This document shows, piece by piece, positions 1 through 9,885 of a stretch of DNA of 39,930 bases. Below the pieces are notes generated by a model. That model was not told the origin of the DNA. It did no database searches and was given only the letters and a program-made list of their open reading frames with translations. The position numbers and the translations under genes were made by a program. Positions within the stretch are counted from its first letter, which is position 1. Each line of letters opens with the position of its first letter. Source of the stretch: Anaerolineales bacterium (GTDB lineage: Bacteria > Chloroflexota > Anaerolineae > Anaerolineales > UBA11579); contig JANJTX010000004.1 of assembly GCA_024710875.1 (NCBI GenBank), forward strand, positions 1 through 39,930, given 5' to 3'.

Positions 1-1
1 G

Positions 2-67
2 CGGCTGCTGGGCGAGGAAGCGGTGAAAGACACGCTGCGCTATATGGAATATGGTGACTGGCGTTAA
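2..67 (+). CDS. C-terminal fragment of an unidentified CDS (…RLLGEEAVKDTLRYMEYGDWR*), truncated by the window edge
   Basis: Open frame 2 from the window edge to TAA at 65-67; overlaps the next ORF start, as is common in this window. Confidence 0.5.
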   Translation, partial: RLLGEEAVKDTLRYMEYGDWR

Positions 68-1187
68 TCATCGGATTGGGCTGGGGGTCAGCCTCGGGCT
101 GTTGTTGGGTTTGTTGGGCTGTGGGACGGTGATGGCCACCCACCCGGTCGAGATGCAACTGGATGCCACCCTGACACCGGCGGTAATTACCGTCACGCCG
201 GGTATGCCAACCGCTACTGCGACCCTGGTGCCCACTCCGACGCCGACCGAAGTGCCGATTACCACGCTGCTGTTCACGGGGGTGATTGTGCCGGCGCGTT
301 GTGTACAGGCGGCGATTGATGAGCGCAGCGATGTGGACTACCTTTATGATGAGCCAAGAGCTCTGATCCAGAGTGCAGACCTGGCCATAGGAACGCTCAA
401 TGCGGCGATTTCCGACTATGCACCCCGAACAGGCTGTCGGCCAACTTTTGTGCTGGTGGGCGGCAGTGAAAATGCAGATGCGCTTGCGAGGGCAGGATTT
501 GATGTTATGAGCGTGGCCACAAACCACATTAAGAACTGTGGGCTGACCAATTGTGGAAACCGGGCATTCTTTGAGACAATGGATAATCTGCACCGGGTGG
601 GAATATTACCGGTGGGAGCTGGCAATAATATTGCCGAGGCTGAGCAGCCGGTGGTGGTGGAGGTAAATGGGATTCGCTTTGGTTTTGTATCACTTGGGCA
701 AATTGAGCCGCTGGCATTTGCCGGTGGGGAGACGCCGGGTATTGCAATATTGACGGCCGAGAGCCTGAGTCGGGCAGTGTTGGCTGCCCGCGAAGTCGCG
801 GATGTAGTCATTGCCATGCCACACTGGGGCCCGGAAGATGTGCCGAACCCGAACTATCTGCAACTGGGGTTGGCGCCGGTCGCGGTGGAAGCGGGAGCCG
901 ACCTGGTTGTGGGAAATCACACCCATGTGGTTCAGGCAGTTGAGGTAATTGATGGCGTGCCTGTGTTTTATGGCCTGGGTAATTTTGTGTTCGACCAGAC
1001 CTGGTCGCGTGACCACATGCAGAGCGTAATTTTGTTGGTGCGCTTTCAAGGCACGGTGTTATTGAATTACGAGTTGATTCCGATGATTGTTGCGGGCGAT
1101 GGAACCGTAACCTTTGCTGACGCAGAAGAAGCGTCCGAAATTCTGGGCCGGATTGAGGCGGCCAGCCAGCGCTTGCCGCGGCGTTAA
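51..1187 (+). CDS. CapA / PGA_cap-like metallophosphoesterase-fold lipoprotein
   Basis: Hydrophobic leader with lipobox-like LLGC, then motifs typical of the CapA family (VATNHIKNCG, MPHWGPED, VVGNHTHVVQ, VFYGLGNFVFDQ). Confidence 0.85.
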   Translation: MVTGVNHRIGLGVSLGLLLGLLGCGTVMATHPVEMQLDATLTPAVITVTPGMPTATATLVPTPTPTEVPITTLLFTGVIVPARCVQAAIDERSDVDYLYDEPRALIQSADLAIGTLNAAISDYAPRTGCRPTFVLVGGSENADALARAGFDVMSVATNHIKNCGLTNCGNRAFFETMDNLHRVGILPVGAGNNIAEAEQPVVVEVNGIRFGFVSLGQIEPLAFAGGETPGIAILTAESLSRAVLAAREVADVVIAMPHWGPEDVPNPNYLQLGLAPVAVEAGADLVVGNHTHVVQAVEVIDGVPVFYGLGNFVFDQTWSRDHMQSVILLVRFQGTVLLNYELIPMIVAGDGTVTFADAEEASEILGRIEAASQRLPRR

Positions 1188-1254
1188 TCGAACTTTGCTA
1201 ATCTTTACAGTGGTCATGAACCGTGCTAAACTCTGGCTTGCCAAATCAATCACT

Positions 1255-1280
1255 GACGCTCTCGCGGGAGGGCGTCTTTT
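1255..1280 (+). terminator. Intrinsic terminator after the CapA-like gene
   Basis: GACGCTCTC-gcgg-GAGGGCGTC hairpin (one G-U pair) followed by TTTT. Confidence 0.7.
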
Positions 1281-1301
1281 CGTGTGTGGATGATGAGAAC
1301 G

Positions 1302-2339
1302 ATGGAGTGGCTGCCGGAGACCCGGCAACTTAAGCTGATAGACCAACGCGAACTGCCGGCTGAATTGCGCTGGCTGGTTCTCTCCACCTACGAAGAGGTT
1401 GCTACCGCAATCCGGGAAATGGCGGTACGCGGGGCTCCCGCGATCGGCGCGGCGGCGGCGTTTGGCATGGCGCTGGCGGCAGCCCGGGCAGAAGCGCATG
1501 GCGCCGTGGCGGTGCGCGCCAACATATCGGCCGCCCACGATACGCTGGGTGCCGCCCGACCTACGGCAATTAATTTGGCCTGGGCATTGAAGCGAGTACG
1601 GCAGGCCACTGCGACTGCAACGGATGACGCCGCGGCAATTGCTCAGATGGCCCTGCAGGAGGCTCAGAGGATTGCGGATGAGGACGTGGCGCTCAATGAG
1701 CGCATGGCGGAGTTCGGAGCGGCCCTGATTCAGCCCGGTGAAACGGTGCTACATCACTGCAATACCGGCGCGCTGGCGACGGTAGATTGGGGGACGGCTC
1801 TGGGGGTGATTCGCAAAGCGCATGAGTTGGGCAAGCGACCGCAGGTGCTGGTAGACGAAACCCGCCCGCGCTTGCAGGGTGCGAAACTGACTGCCTGGGA
1901 ATTACAGCAATATGGTGTTTCATTTGATGTGATCAGTGACAACGCGGCCGGGTTCTTTTTGCAAACTGGCCAGGTGCAGCGAGTATTTGTTGGGGCGGAC
2001 CGGGTCGCGGCGAATGGAGATGTGGCCAACAAAATTGGTACCTATATGCTGGCTCTGGCAGCGCGGGAGAGCAACGTGCCTTTTTATGTGGTGGTGCCGA
2101 CTTCCACGATCGATCTGAGCGTGGCGAGCGGCTCTGAAATCCCGATTGAAGAACGCCCGGCAGGAGAAGTGCTTGATTTGTTGCACGAGGGTCGCCCAGT
2201 AACGCCAGCCGGGGTTACCGCGCGTAATCCGGCTTTTGATATTACCCCGGCGCATCTGGTGAGCGCCTTTGTAACCGAATTCGGTATTGTTGAACCACCC
2301 TATATTGAAACGCTGGCGGAACTTTTGAAAGGGCAATGA
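1302..2339 (+). CDS. mtnA: S-methyl-5-thioribose-1-phosphate isomerase
   Basis: MtnA/eIF2B-like motifs (MAVRGAPAIGAAAAFG, HHCNTGALATVDWGTALGVI, VDETRPRLQGAKLTAWEL, GADRVAANGDVANKIGTY). ORF opens at 1284; ATG at 1302 fits MEWLPETRQL. Confidence 0.95.
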   Translation: MEWLPETRQLKLIDQRELPAELRWLVLSTYEEVATAIREMAVRGAPAIGAAAAFGMALAAARAEAHGAVAVRANISAAHDTLGAARPTAINLAWALKRVRQATATATDDAAAIAQMALQEAQRIADEDVALNERMAEFGAALIQPGETVLHHCNTGALATVDWGTALGVIRKAHELGKRPQVLVDETRPRLQGAKLTAWELQQYGVSFDVISDNAAGFFLQTGQVQRVFVGADRVAANGDVANKIGTYMLALAARESNVPFYVVVPTSTIDLSVASGSEIPIEERPAGEVLDLLHEGRPVTPAGVTARNPAFDITPAHLVSAFVTEFGIVEPPYIETLAELLKGQ

Positions 2340-3304
2340 TGAGCGAATCCAAGACTATATTACTGACCGGTTCGGTCGCGTACGACTATTTGATGACCTT
2401 TCCGGGAGATTTCAGGCAACACATTTTGCCAGATCAGTTGGAATCGATTAGCCTGTCGTTCCTGGTGGAGACGATGGTAAAGCGGCGCGGGGGGATTGCG
2501 CCGAACATTGCTTATACCCTGGCGCTGCTGGGTGGGCGACCGCAGGTGTTTGCGACCGTTGGCGAAGATTTCGAGGACTACCGCCGGTGGTTGGAAGATA
2601 ATGGGGTGGACACCCGCTACGCACAGGTGGTTCCGGGGAAATTCACGGCCTCTTTTTTCGCGACCACTGACCAGAACAATGCTCAACTGGCCAGCTTCTA
2701 TCCCGGGGCAATGGGAGAGGCCGCCAGTTTGAGCCTGCATGAGCTGGAGAGCCCACCGGCCCTGGTAGTAGTTTCGCCGAATGACCCGGCCGCCATGGAG
2801 AAGTATATCCGGGAGTGCCAGGAGCTGAACTGGCCATATGTGTATGACCCCAGCCAGCAGATCGTACGGGCCAGCGGTGAGGTCTTGCGCGCGGGTTTGA
2901 GCGGCGCGACGGCCCTGTTTGTAAATGAATATGAACTGGGAATGATCGAAAATAAGACCGGCCTGTCTCAGGCTGAGGTCTTGAGCCAGGTGGATTTTGC
3001 AGTGGTCACGCGTGGGCCGCGCGGCGCGACGATTTACGCCGGCGACCAGACCTACACTGTTGAGGCCACCCCAACCGATCAGATTGTGGACCCGACCGGC
3101 GCGGGGGATGCGTTTCGCGGCGGCTTCCTGACCGGATACAGCCGTGGCTGGGCCTGGCCGTTGTGCGGACAGCTCGGGGCACTGGCGGCGACTTACTGTC
3201 TCGAGAGCGATGGCCCGCAGGGACACCACTACAGCCGGGCAGAGTTTGTGCAACGCTTTCGCACCCATTATGATGATGGTGGATTGCTGAAAGAGCTTTT
3301 ATAA
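2336..3304 (+). CDS. PfkB-family carbohydrate/nucleoside kinase, probable adenosine kinase
   Basis: PfkB signature DPTGAGDAFRGGFLTG. N-terminus (TGSVAYDYLMTFPGDF…ESISLSFLVE…RRGGIAPNIAYTLALLGG) resembles mycobacterial-type AdoK. ATGA overlap with the mtnA stop. Confidence 0.85.
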   Translation: MMSESKTILLTGSVAYDYLMTFPGDFRQHILPDQLESISLSFLVETMVKRRGGIAPNIAYTLALLGGRPQVFATVGEDFEDYRRWLEDNGVDTRYAQVVPGKFTASFFATTDQNNAQLASFYPGAMGEAASLSLHELESPPALVVVSPNDPAAMEKYIRECQELNWPYVYDPSQQIVRASGEVLRAGLSGATALFVNEYELGMIENKTGLSQAEVLSQVDFAVVTRGPRGATIYAGDQTYTVEATPTDQIVDPTGAGDAFRGGFLTGYSRGWAWPLCGQLGALAATYCLESDGPQGHHYSRAEFVQRFRTHYDDGGLLKELL

Positions 3305-3342
3305 TAGTAGGCTGACTTTGGATGAGACAAACCAGATCGTAA

Positions 3343-4626
<1,284 letters not shown>

Positions 4627-4663
4627 AACGCCTGAATCAGTTTGAAGCAAGTTTGGAGGATCT

Positions 4664-4697
4664 GCAAAGGGCTGGCGCTACGAGGCCAGCCCTTTGC
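4664..4697. terminator. Candidate bidirectional terminator between convergent ahcY and YbaK-like genes
   Basis: Perfect 13-bp inverted repeat GCAAAGGGCTGGC / GCCAGCCCTTTGC with an 8-nt loop; no strong U tract. Confidence 0.55.
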
Positions 4698-5179
4698 TAT
4701 TTGGAAATGTCAGACACCTGCCCGTGGGTGATGACGAGCAGGTCCGGGAAGGTAAGGCGAAATACGGCGTTGGGTGTTCCGGCTGCAGCCCAGATCTCTG
4801 CATGTTTCGAGAGGTCCCGGTCAATGACTGTTTTCAGGCGCTGGGTATGCCCTACGGGCGGTACGCCGCCAATCACATAGCCGGTTTGGGCGCGAACGAA
4901 TTCGGCATCGGCGCGCAGGAGATCTTCCCCGACAAGGTGGCCAACTTTCGCTTCGTCGACGCGATTGATACCACTGGCAATGACCAGAATAGCCTGCTGG
5001 GATGTGGCACCGCGAAAAATCAGCGATTTGGCGATTTGGGCGACTTCGCAGCCGATGGCCGCGGCGGCGTCAGCTGCAGTGCGAGTGCTCTCGGGGTATT
5101 CGGTTACGGTGAAATTAAACCCCAGCGCTTCAACGGCCTGCTGAACTCGCTGGGCGCTGGGCTTGAGTTCAGGGCTCAT
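4697..5179 (-). CDS. YbaK/EbsC-type aminoacyl-tRNA deacylase family protein
   Basis: Motifs CEVAQIAKSLIFRG, GINRVDEAKVGHLVGEDLLRADAEFVRAQTGYVIGGVPPVGH; start at [12 protein letters not shown] rather than the longer ORF start. Confidence 0.88.
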   Translation of the reverse strand: MSPELKPSAQRVQQAVEALGFNFTVTEYPESTRTAADAAAAIGCEVAQIAKSLIFRGATSQQAILVIASGINRVDEAKVGHLVGEDLLRADAEFVRAQTGYVIGGVPPVGHTQRLKTVIDRDLSKHAEIWAAAGTPNAVFRLTFPDLLVITHGQVSDISK

Positions 5180-5774
5180 TGGTCGGTGTTTCTCCCGGGG
5201 TTGGGGAGGGCGTTGGGGCCAGGGCTGGGTCGACTTCAATCAGAACAAAGATCAGGTCGCCGAAGGGTTCGCCCTGTGGGGTGTAAGCCTGCCAGCGACT
5301 GGCGTAGGTGCCAGCCTGGTCTGGGGCAGTAAAGGTAATCTGGATGTCGGCTTCGGCGGCGGCGCGGGCGGGGAACAGCGTTTGCTCGGTTGCCGCGCCG
5401 AGGGCGTTGCCGTCCAGATAGCGGAGGCGGACGCGACTATCCCAGTTACAAGTGCCGTCGTTTCTGACGCGCCAGATTTTCTCAAATATGGCACCGGGAG
5501 CGAGCCGAGTGCCATCGGGAATGGTTACGTCATCCACATAGCTCAGCCCATAGGTGCAGGCCGGGGTGGGGGTAACGGGTGGCGGGGTTGGTGAAACCAG
5601 TGCGATAGCGGTAGGCTGGCCAGAAAGAGTGGGGGCAATAAAATATACCGGGGTCGGACGCGCAGCCTGCTCTCCGCAGGCGGAGAGCAGGCTGGCAAGT
5701 GCAATCAGGAGTAGGAGTAGACTATTCGAGTTCGGCTTCGAGCTCCGACTCTTCTTCCGGGGCAAATTCGCCAT
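5169..5774 (-). CDS. NBR1-Ig-like domain lipoprotein
   Basis: Signal peptide with lipobox ([33 protein letters not shown]), Pro/Thr linker, then [32 protein letters not shown], typical of NBR1-like Ig domains. Confidence 0.8.
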   Translation of the reverse strand: MANLPRKKSRSSKPNSNSLLLLLIALASLLSACGEQAARPTPVYFIAPTLSGQPTAIALVSPTPPPVTPTPACTYGLSYVDDVTIPDGTRLAPGAIFEKIWRVRNDGTCNWDSRVRLRYLDGNALGAATEQTLFPARAAAEADIQITFTAPDQAGTYASRWQAYTPQGEPFGDLIFVLIEVDPALAPTPSPTPGETPTNEP

Positions 5775-6864
5775 CGTCGCCGTCTGATTCGGAGAAACCA
5801 TTGGAGGGGTGTTTGGCAACATGCGGGGGTGGTGCGCCTTCGGTGAGCAAGTTTTCGCGGATGATGGATTCAACCTGGGCTGCAATTTCGCTGTTGTCAC
5901 GCAGGAAGTCTTTGGCGTTTTCACGACCCTGGCCGAGGCGCAGGTCTCCAAAGGAGTAGAAAGCGCCACGTTTTTCAACCACATCCATTTCCACAGCCAT
6001 ATCGAGCAGGTCGCCGCTGCGGGAGATGCCCTCATTATACATGATGTCAAATTCCACCGTTCGGAAGGGCGGGGCGACCTTGTTCTTCACCACCCGCACG
6101 CGGGTGCGGTTACCAATCACGTCCTGCCCGGTTTTGATACTCTGAATCCGGCGCACATCCATACGGATGCTGGCGTAGAACTTGAGGGCATTGCCGCCGG
6201 TGGTCGTCTCCGGGTTGCCAAACATCACGCCCATCTTCTGGCGCAACTGGTTGGTGAAAATCACGCAGGTATTGGTCTGCTTTATTACACCGCTCAATTT
6301 GCGCAGGGCCTGGCTCATGAGGCGGGCCTGTACGCCCATTGTGGCGTCGCCCATATCGCCTTCCAGTTCCGAGCGTGGTACGAGGGCTGCGACCGAGTCG
6401 ACGATGACGAGGTCTACCGCTCCCGAGCGTACCAGTGCTTCAACGATCTCCAGGGCCTGCTCGCCCATGTCTGGCTGCGAGATGAGGAGGTTATCCACAT
6501 CTACACCCAGGCGGGCAGCGTACTTCGGGTCGAGTGCGTGTTCCATGTCAATGAAGGCCGCGGTGCCGCCCATGCGCTGGCATTCGGCCACCACATGCAG
6601 ACAAATTGTGGTCTTGCCCGAAGATTCCGGGCCGTAGATTTCAGTCACGCGGCCGCGTGGCAGCCCACCAACCCCCAGGGCGATATCCAGCGAGAGCGCC
6701 CCGGTCGGGATGGCTTCTACCAGCATGCTGTGGGCTTCACCGAGTTTCATAATCGAGCCATCCCCAAAACGCTTAACGATATCCCCCAGAGCTTTGTCCA
6801 GAGCGGCGCCGCGGGCTTTGTCCGTGCCGGTCTCTGGAGGAGCAAGGTCTTTCTTCTTGGCCAT
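5722..6864 (-). CDS. recA: Recombinase RecA
   Basis: [64 protein letters not shown]-like GGAGGTAA upstream; ATG at 6867 or 6864. Confidence 0.98.
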   Translation of the reverse strand: MAKKKDLAPPETGTDKARGAALDKALGDIVKRFGDGSIMKLGEAHSMLVEAIPTGALSLDIALGVGGLPRGRVTEIYGPESSGKTTICLHVVAECQRMGGTAAFIDMEHALDPKYAARLGVDVDNLLISQPDMGEQALEIVEALVRSGAVDLVIVDSVAALVPRSELEGDMGDATMGVQARLMSQALRKLSGVIKQTNTCVIFTNQLRQKMGVMFGNPETTTGGNALKFYASIRMDVRRIQSIKTGQDVIGNRTRVRVVKNKVAPPFRTVEFDIMYNEGISRSGDLLDMAVEMDVVEKRGAFYSFGDLRLGQGRENAKDFLRDNSEIAAQVESIIRENLLTEGAPPPHVAKHPSNGFSESDGDDGEFAPEEESELEAELE

Positions 6865-6892
6865 CATAGTTACCTCCAAAATCAAATGGTTT

Positions 6893-6926
6893 AGAACAGA
6901 TGTGCTTATTATAGCGCATCTGTTCT
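6893..6926 (-). promoter_or_regulatory. recA promoter with operator-like inverted repeat
   Basis: Minus strand: TTGACA (6935-6930) -16 nt- TATAAT (6913-6908). 13-bp arms AGAACAGATG(C/T)GC in inverted orientation (one mismatch) flank the -10. Confidence 0.75.
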
Positions 6927-6963
6927 ATTTGTCAAGAATTTGGGGTGGCCTTTTTGGGGCAGA

Positions 6964-8010
6964 TCAGGGAGTTGGTGAGGGCTGATAATCTGGCAGGGTG
7001 GTTGGCATAAAGGGCATTTCTGCCTGAGGATTGAAGCCCCGAAAGCCATAGAAAGTAAAGAAAGAGACTGCGCCCGCTTCTACCCGCATACTGGTGCGGA
7101 GAGTGCGACCGACATAGTCGATAGAGAGTTCGTAATTGCCTGCTGGCAGGTCGCTCAAGACCAGGTTCTCATTGTAATAAGGGTCGCGGTTGATGTTTTT
7201 GAAGGTGTTATAGGACTGGATGCGCCAGACCTGACGGGTATCCAGGTTTGTGACGCGAACCGTTTGGCCAAATACGGGCTCGCCCCAGGTGGTCATGATC
7301 CTTCCGGCCAGTACACCCCAGCCCTGGGGCGGAGCCAGCCAGAGTTCGGGATTAAGCGAACTGTAGAAGTCATTGGCACCGAGGCGGACTTCAAAGTGGA
7401 GGTGGGCAGAAGTAGCCAGACCGGTATCTCCGACCTTGCCGATGACTTCGCCCTGGGAGACTTGCTGGCCGCGCACGACATTCACCTCCGAAAGGTGGGC
7501 GTAAACGGTGAAGAGCGGCTGCTCGTTGAGGCCAAATTCGTGGGCGATGACCACGGCCTGGCCATAGGGGTCGGTGATGTCTCCAGGGGTGAGCCGGAAA
7601 AGGCCCCAATCGGCCCAAATGACCTGACCGGCGGCGGCGGCCAGGACGGCCGAGCCGGTAGGGGCAACGATATCTATGCCGGTATGTGGCAGGCCACTGC
7701 CAAAGTTGGTGCCGGTATAGCGGTACACATCCAGCGGCCAGTTAATTTCATTTACTGCCAGTGGGCGAGTGAAGTAGAAATGGTCATTTTCTGTCAGTGC
7801 CCATGGCACCGGGTAGGGCGCCGGGCGCCAGGCGGGGTTGGGGATGGGCCGCGGAGTTGGCAGCGGCGAATCGTAGGGGTTGGGTGCGGGAGTTGGGCTG
7901 TCTTCCTGCTGGAACGGGGCGGCCAGTACCGGGAGGGTAAGGGCCAGCAGAGACAGCAGCAGTGGGGCAACCGCCAGCCAGGGTAACCGAGCGCGAGGTC
8001 GCGGGCTCAT
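6964..8010 (-). CDS. M23-family (LytM) metallopeptidase, secreted
   Basis: HTGIDIVAPTGSAVLAAAAGQVIWAD … VYAHLSEVNVVRGQQVSQGEVIGKVGDTGLATSAHLHFEVR; signal peptide from MSPRPRARLPW; ATGA overlap with upstream gene. Confidence 0.9.
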   Translation of the reverse strand: MSPRPRARLPWLAVAPLLLSLLALTLPVLAAPFQQEDSPTPAPNPYDSPLPTPRPIPNPAWRPAPYPVPWALTENDHFYFTRPLAVNEINWPLDVYRYTGTNFGSGLPHTGIDIVAPTGSAVLAAAAGQVIWADWGLFRLTPGDITDPYGQAVVIAHEFGLNEQPLFTVYAHLSEVNVVRGQQVSQGEVIGKVGDTGLATSAHLHFEVRLGANDFYSSLNPELWLAPPQGWGVLAGRIMTTWGEPVFGQTVRVTNLDTRQVWRIQSYNTFKNINRDPYYNENLVLSDLPAGNYELSIDYVGRTLRTSMRVEAGAVSFFTFYGFRGFNPQAEMPFMPTTLPDYQPSPTP

Positions 8011-9833
8011 GGCTGACTGAAGATTTCTGGTGGGTATATTTCGAGCATGGCCTGCTCCCAGGTCATGCCGGCCGTGACGGCAAAAATATTGTAACGAATG
8101 CCGGGGAAGTAAGTGCGCCAAGTGCTCAGCGCGGGTAACCGCTGCCAGCCATACTCAAGTGCCAGGTCGGTAAAATCCACCCAGTAGCCGGAAGGAATAT
8201 TTTCGTAGGGGGCGCCGCCTTCTTCGTAGGCGGTGGTATCTCCGGAGAAGCGGGCGCGAAAATCCCAGGGGAGTTGCGTGAGGGGCTGGCCCTGGCTACC
8301 ATCCTGGCTGGCGGTCTTGATGAAGATACGCCAGTAGGTTTGCCCGCCGAAGTCTTCGCGGGCTACCACCATCCAGTTCAGTTCAATCAGGACACTATGG
8401 AGCGCAAACGCCCGACCGGTCAGCAGCCAATCATTATCGCGGTAGGGCGGCAGGGGCTGGGTGAGCGGCACGTAGGCATTTTCGAGATCACCCAGGACAT
8501 CCCACCCGGCGGTTGATTTGAGACGCTCGCGCAACGCATAGAAGGGCTGGGTGGCCAGCTGGTTGAGGGCGGGGTAGGGGGCGCGGATATCGTTGAGGTT
8601 GATGGCCGTCTGGCGTTGGGGAATCCCGGTGCCGGGTTGAAGTTCGGCCAGCCAGGGGGCGGTGACGGTGGTATCCGCAATGGTCTGGAGGGTTACTGGC
8701 AGGCTGGCGGGGAGGCTCTCCGCACCCCAACTCGCGCCTTTCAGGCGGCCGGGAATCGAAATGGGTGGGAAGATGTAGCGGCCATTGGCGGCCTCGATGA
8801 GGGCCAAATAGTTCTGATCGGGGGAGCGTTGCTGCACAATCAGGTATTGACCGGTGGGATCCCAGACGGCACGGTATCCCGGGCCAACATAGCGGGGCGT
8901 GAGCGTATCTGCTTCAAAGGCGGAGATGAAAATTGCTTCATGGCCCTCAAAGACCGCGCTCCAGGCCAAGTGGCTGCCATCCGGCGACCAGGAAGGTGCG
9001 CCCTGGGGCTTACGGGGATCACGGGTAAGGTTGGTCAGGTAATCGGGTTCGCCAATCCGGCTGATGTGAGCCAGCCAGATGTCGGATTGCCCGGCGCTGG
9101 TGGAAACGAAAGCGATGCGTTCGCCATCCGGGTGCCAGGCCGGGCTGTGGTCTGCGCCCGGGCTAAAGGTCAGCTGGATGGCATCGAAGGTACCGTCCAG
9201 TGGTTGAATGACAATTTCCAGGCTGCCATTGATGAATTGCTCGTAGGCCAACCACAGGCCGTCGGGCGACCAGACGGGCGCAGACTGGTAGGTCAGGTCA
9301 TTGGTGAGCTGGCGCAGGTCACCGGAATGCAGATCAAGGAGATAGATTTCCCAATCGCCATCGCGGTTGCTGGCAAAGGCAATTTGGCGGCCATCCGGGC
9401 TGAGGGCCGGATGGGCATCGTCCCAATCACCCAGGGTGAGGCGGGTAAAGGGCAGGCGCTCCGGGTGGTAGGCAAAAAGGTGTGTGTAGCCGCCATCGCT
9501 GCGGGCCAAGACGACCAGGCCAGGAAGCTCGCCGGGGTAGATGGGTAGAGAGGCGAGTTCAACCGGGACTGAGTCGGGCTCACTTGCCGGGGTCTCGGTC
9601 GGGGTAACTGGGGTGGGTTCTGGGGTGGGCGATGAAGTTGCCAGCGTTTGAGTTGGCGGGGTGGCTACCAACTGTAGTCCGCTGGAATTGCGGCCCCAAA
9701 TAAGCCAGGCGAGTCCAGCCAGCAACGCGAGATTGACTCCGAGAATCAGAGCAACCAGCCAGGGGGATACAGAAAGTTTGCGGGCTGATCGCCTGCGAGC
9801 CTTGGATTCGGGCGAATGATTCATAGGGTGCAA
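8007..9833 (-). CDS. TolB-like beta-propeller (PD40/WD40-like) secreted protein
   Basis: Single TM near the N-terminus, Pro/Thr linker, repeated [SH]PDGxx[IL]AFxSxxxGxxxI blades (SPDGRQIAFASNRDGDWEIYLLD, HPDGERIAFVSTSAGQSDIWLA). Confidence 0.85.
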   Translation of the reverse strand: MHPMNHSPESKARRRSARKLSVSPWLVALILGVNLALLAGLAWLIWGRNSSGLQLVATPPTQTLATSSPTPEPTPVTPTETPASEPDSVPVELASLPIYPGELPGLVVLARSDGGYTHLFAYHPERLPFTRLTLGDWDDAHPALSPDGRQIAFASNRDGDWEIYLLDLHSGDLRQLTNDLTYQSAPVWSPDGLWLAYEQFINGSLEIVIQPLDGTFDAIQLTFSPGADHSPAWHPDGERIAFVSTSAGQSDIWLAHISRIGEPDYLTNLTRDPRKPQGAPSWSPDGSHLAWSAVFEGHEAIFISAFEADTLTPRYVGPGYRAVWDPTGQYLIVQQRSPDQNYLALIEAANGRYIFPPISIPGRLKGASWGAESLPASLPVTLQTIADTTVTAPWLAELQPGTGIPQRQTAINLNDIRAPYPALNQLATQPFYALRERLKSTAGWDVLGDLENAYVPLTQPLPPYRDNDWLLTGRAFALHSVLIELNWMVVAREDFGGQTYWRIFIKTASQDGSQGQPLTQLPWDFRARFSGDTTAYEEGGAPYENIPSGYWVDFTDLALEYGWQRLPALSTWRTYFPGIRYNIFAVTAGMTWEQAMLEIYPPEIFSQP

Positions 9834-9885
9834 TTAAAGCATGAAAATTACAAAGGCGTACGGCTGCGGCCAGAGGAGTTGTAAA

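Noticed and set aside
2360-3268. 302-aa antisense ORF over the PfkB gene, plus similar long antisense ORFs (3268-4209, 36775-37746, 8616-9548)
   Set aside because: Moderately high GC and coding bias create long antisense frames; the sense proteins are strongly recognisable and the antisense translations resemble nothing
5809-6894. 361-aa ORF antisense to recA
   Set aside because: Codon-bias shadow of recA; no recognisable family and no SD; the opposite strand is unambiguously recA
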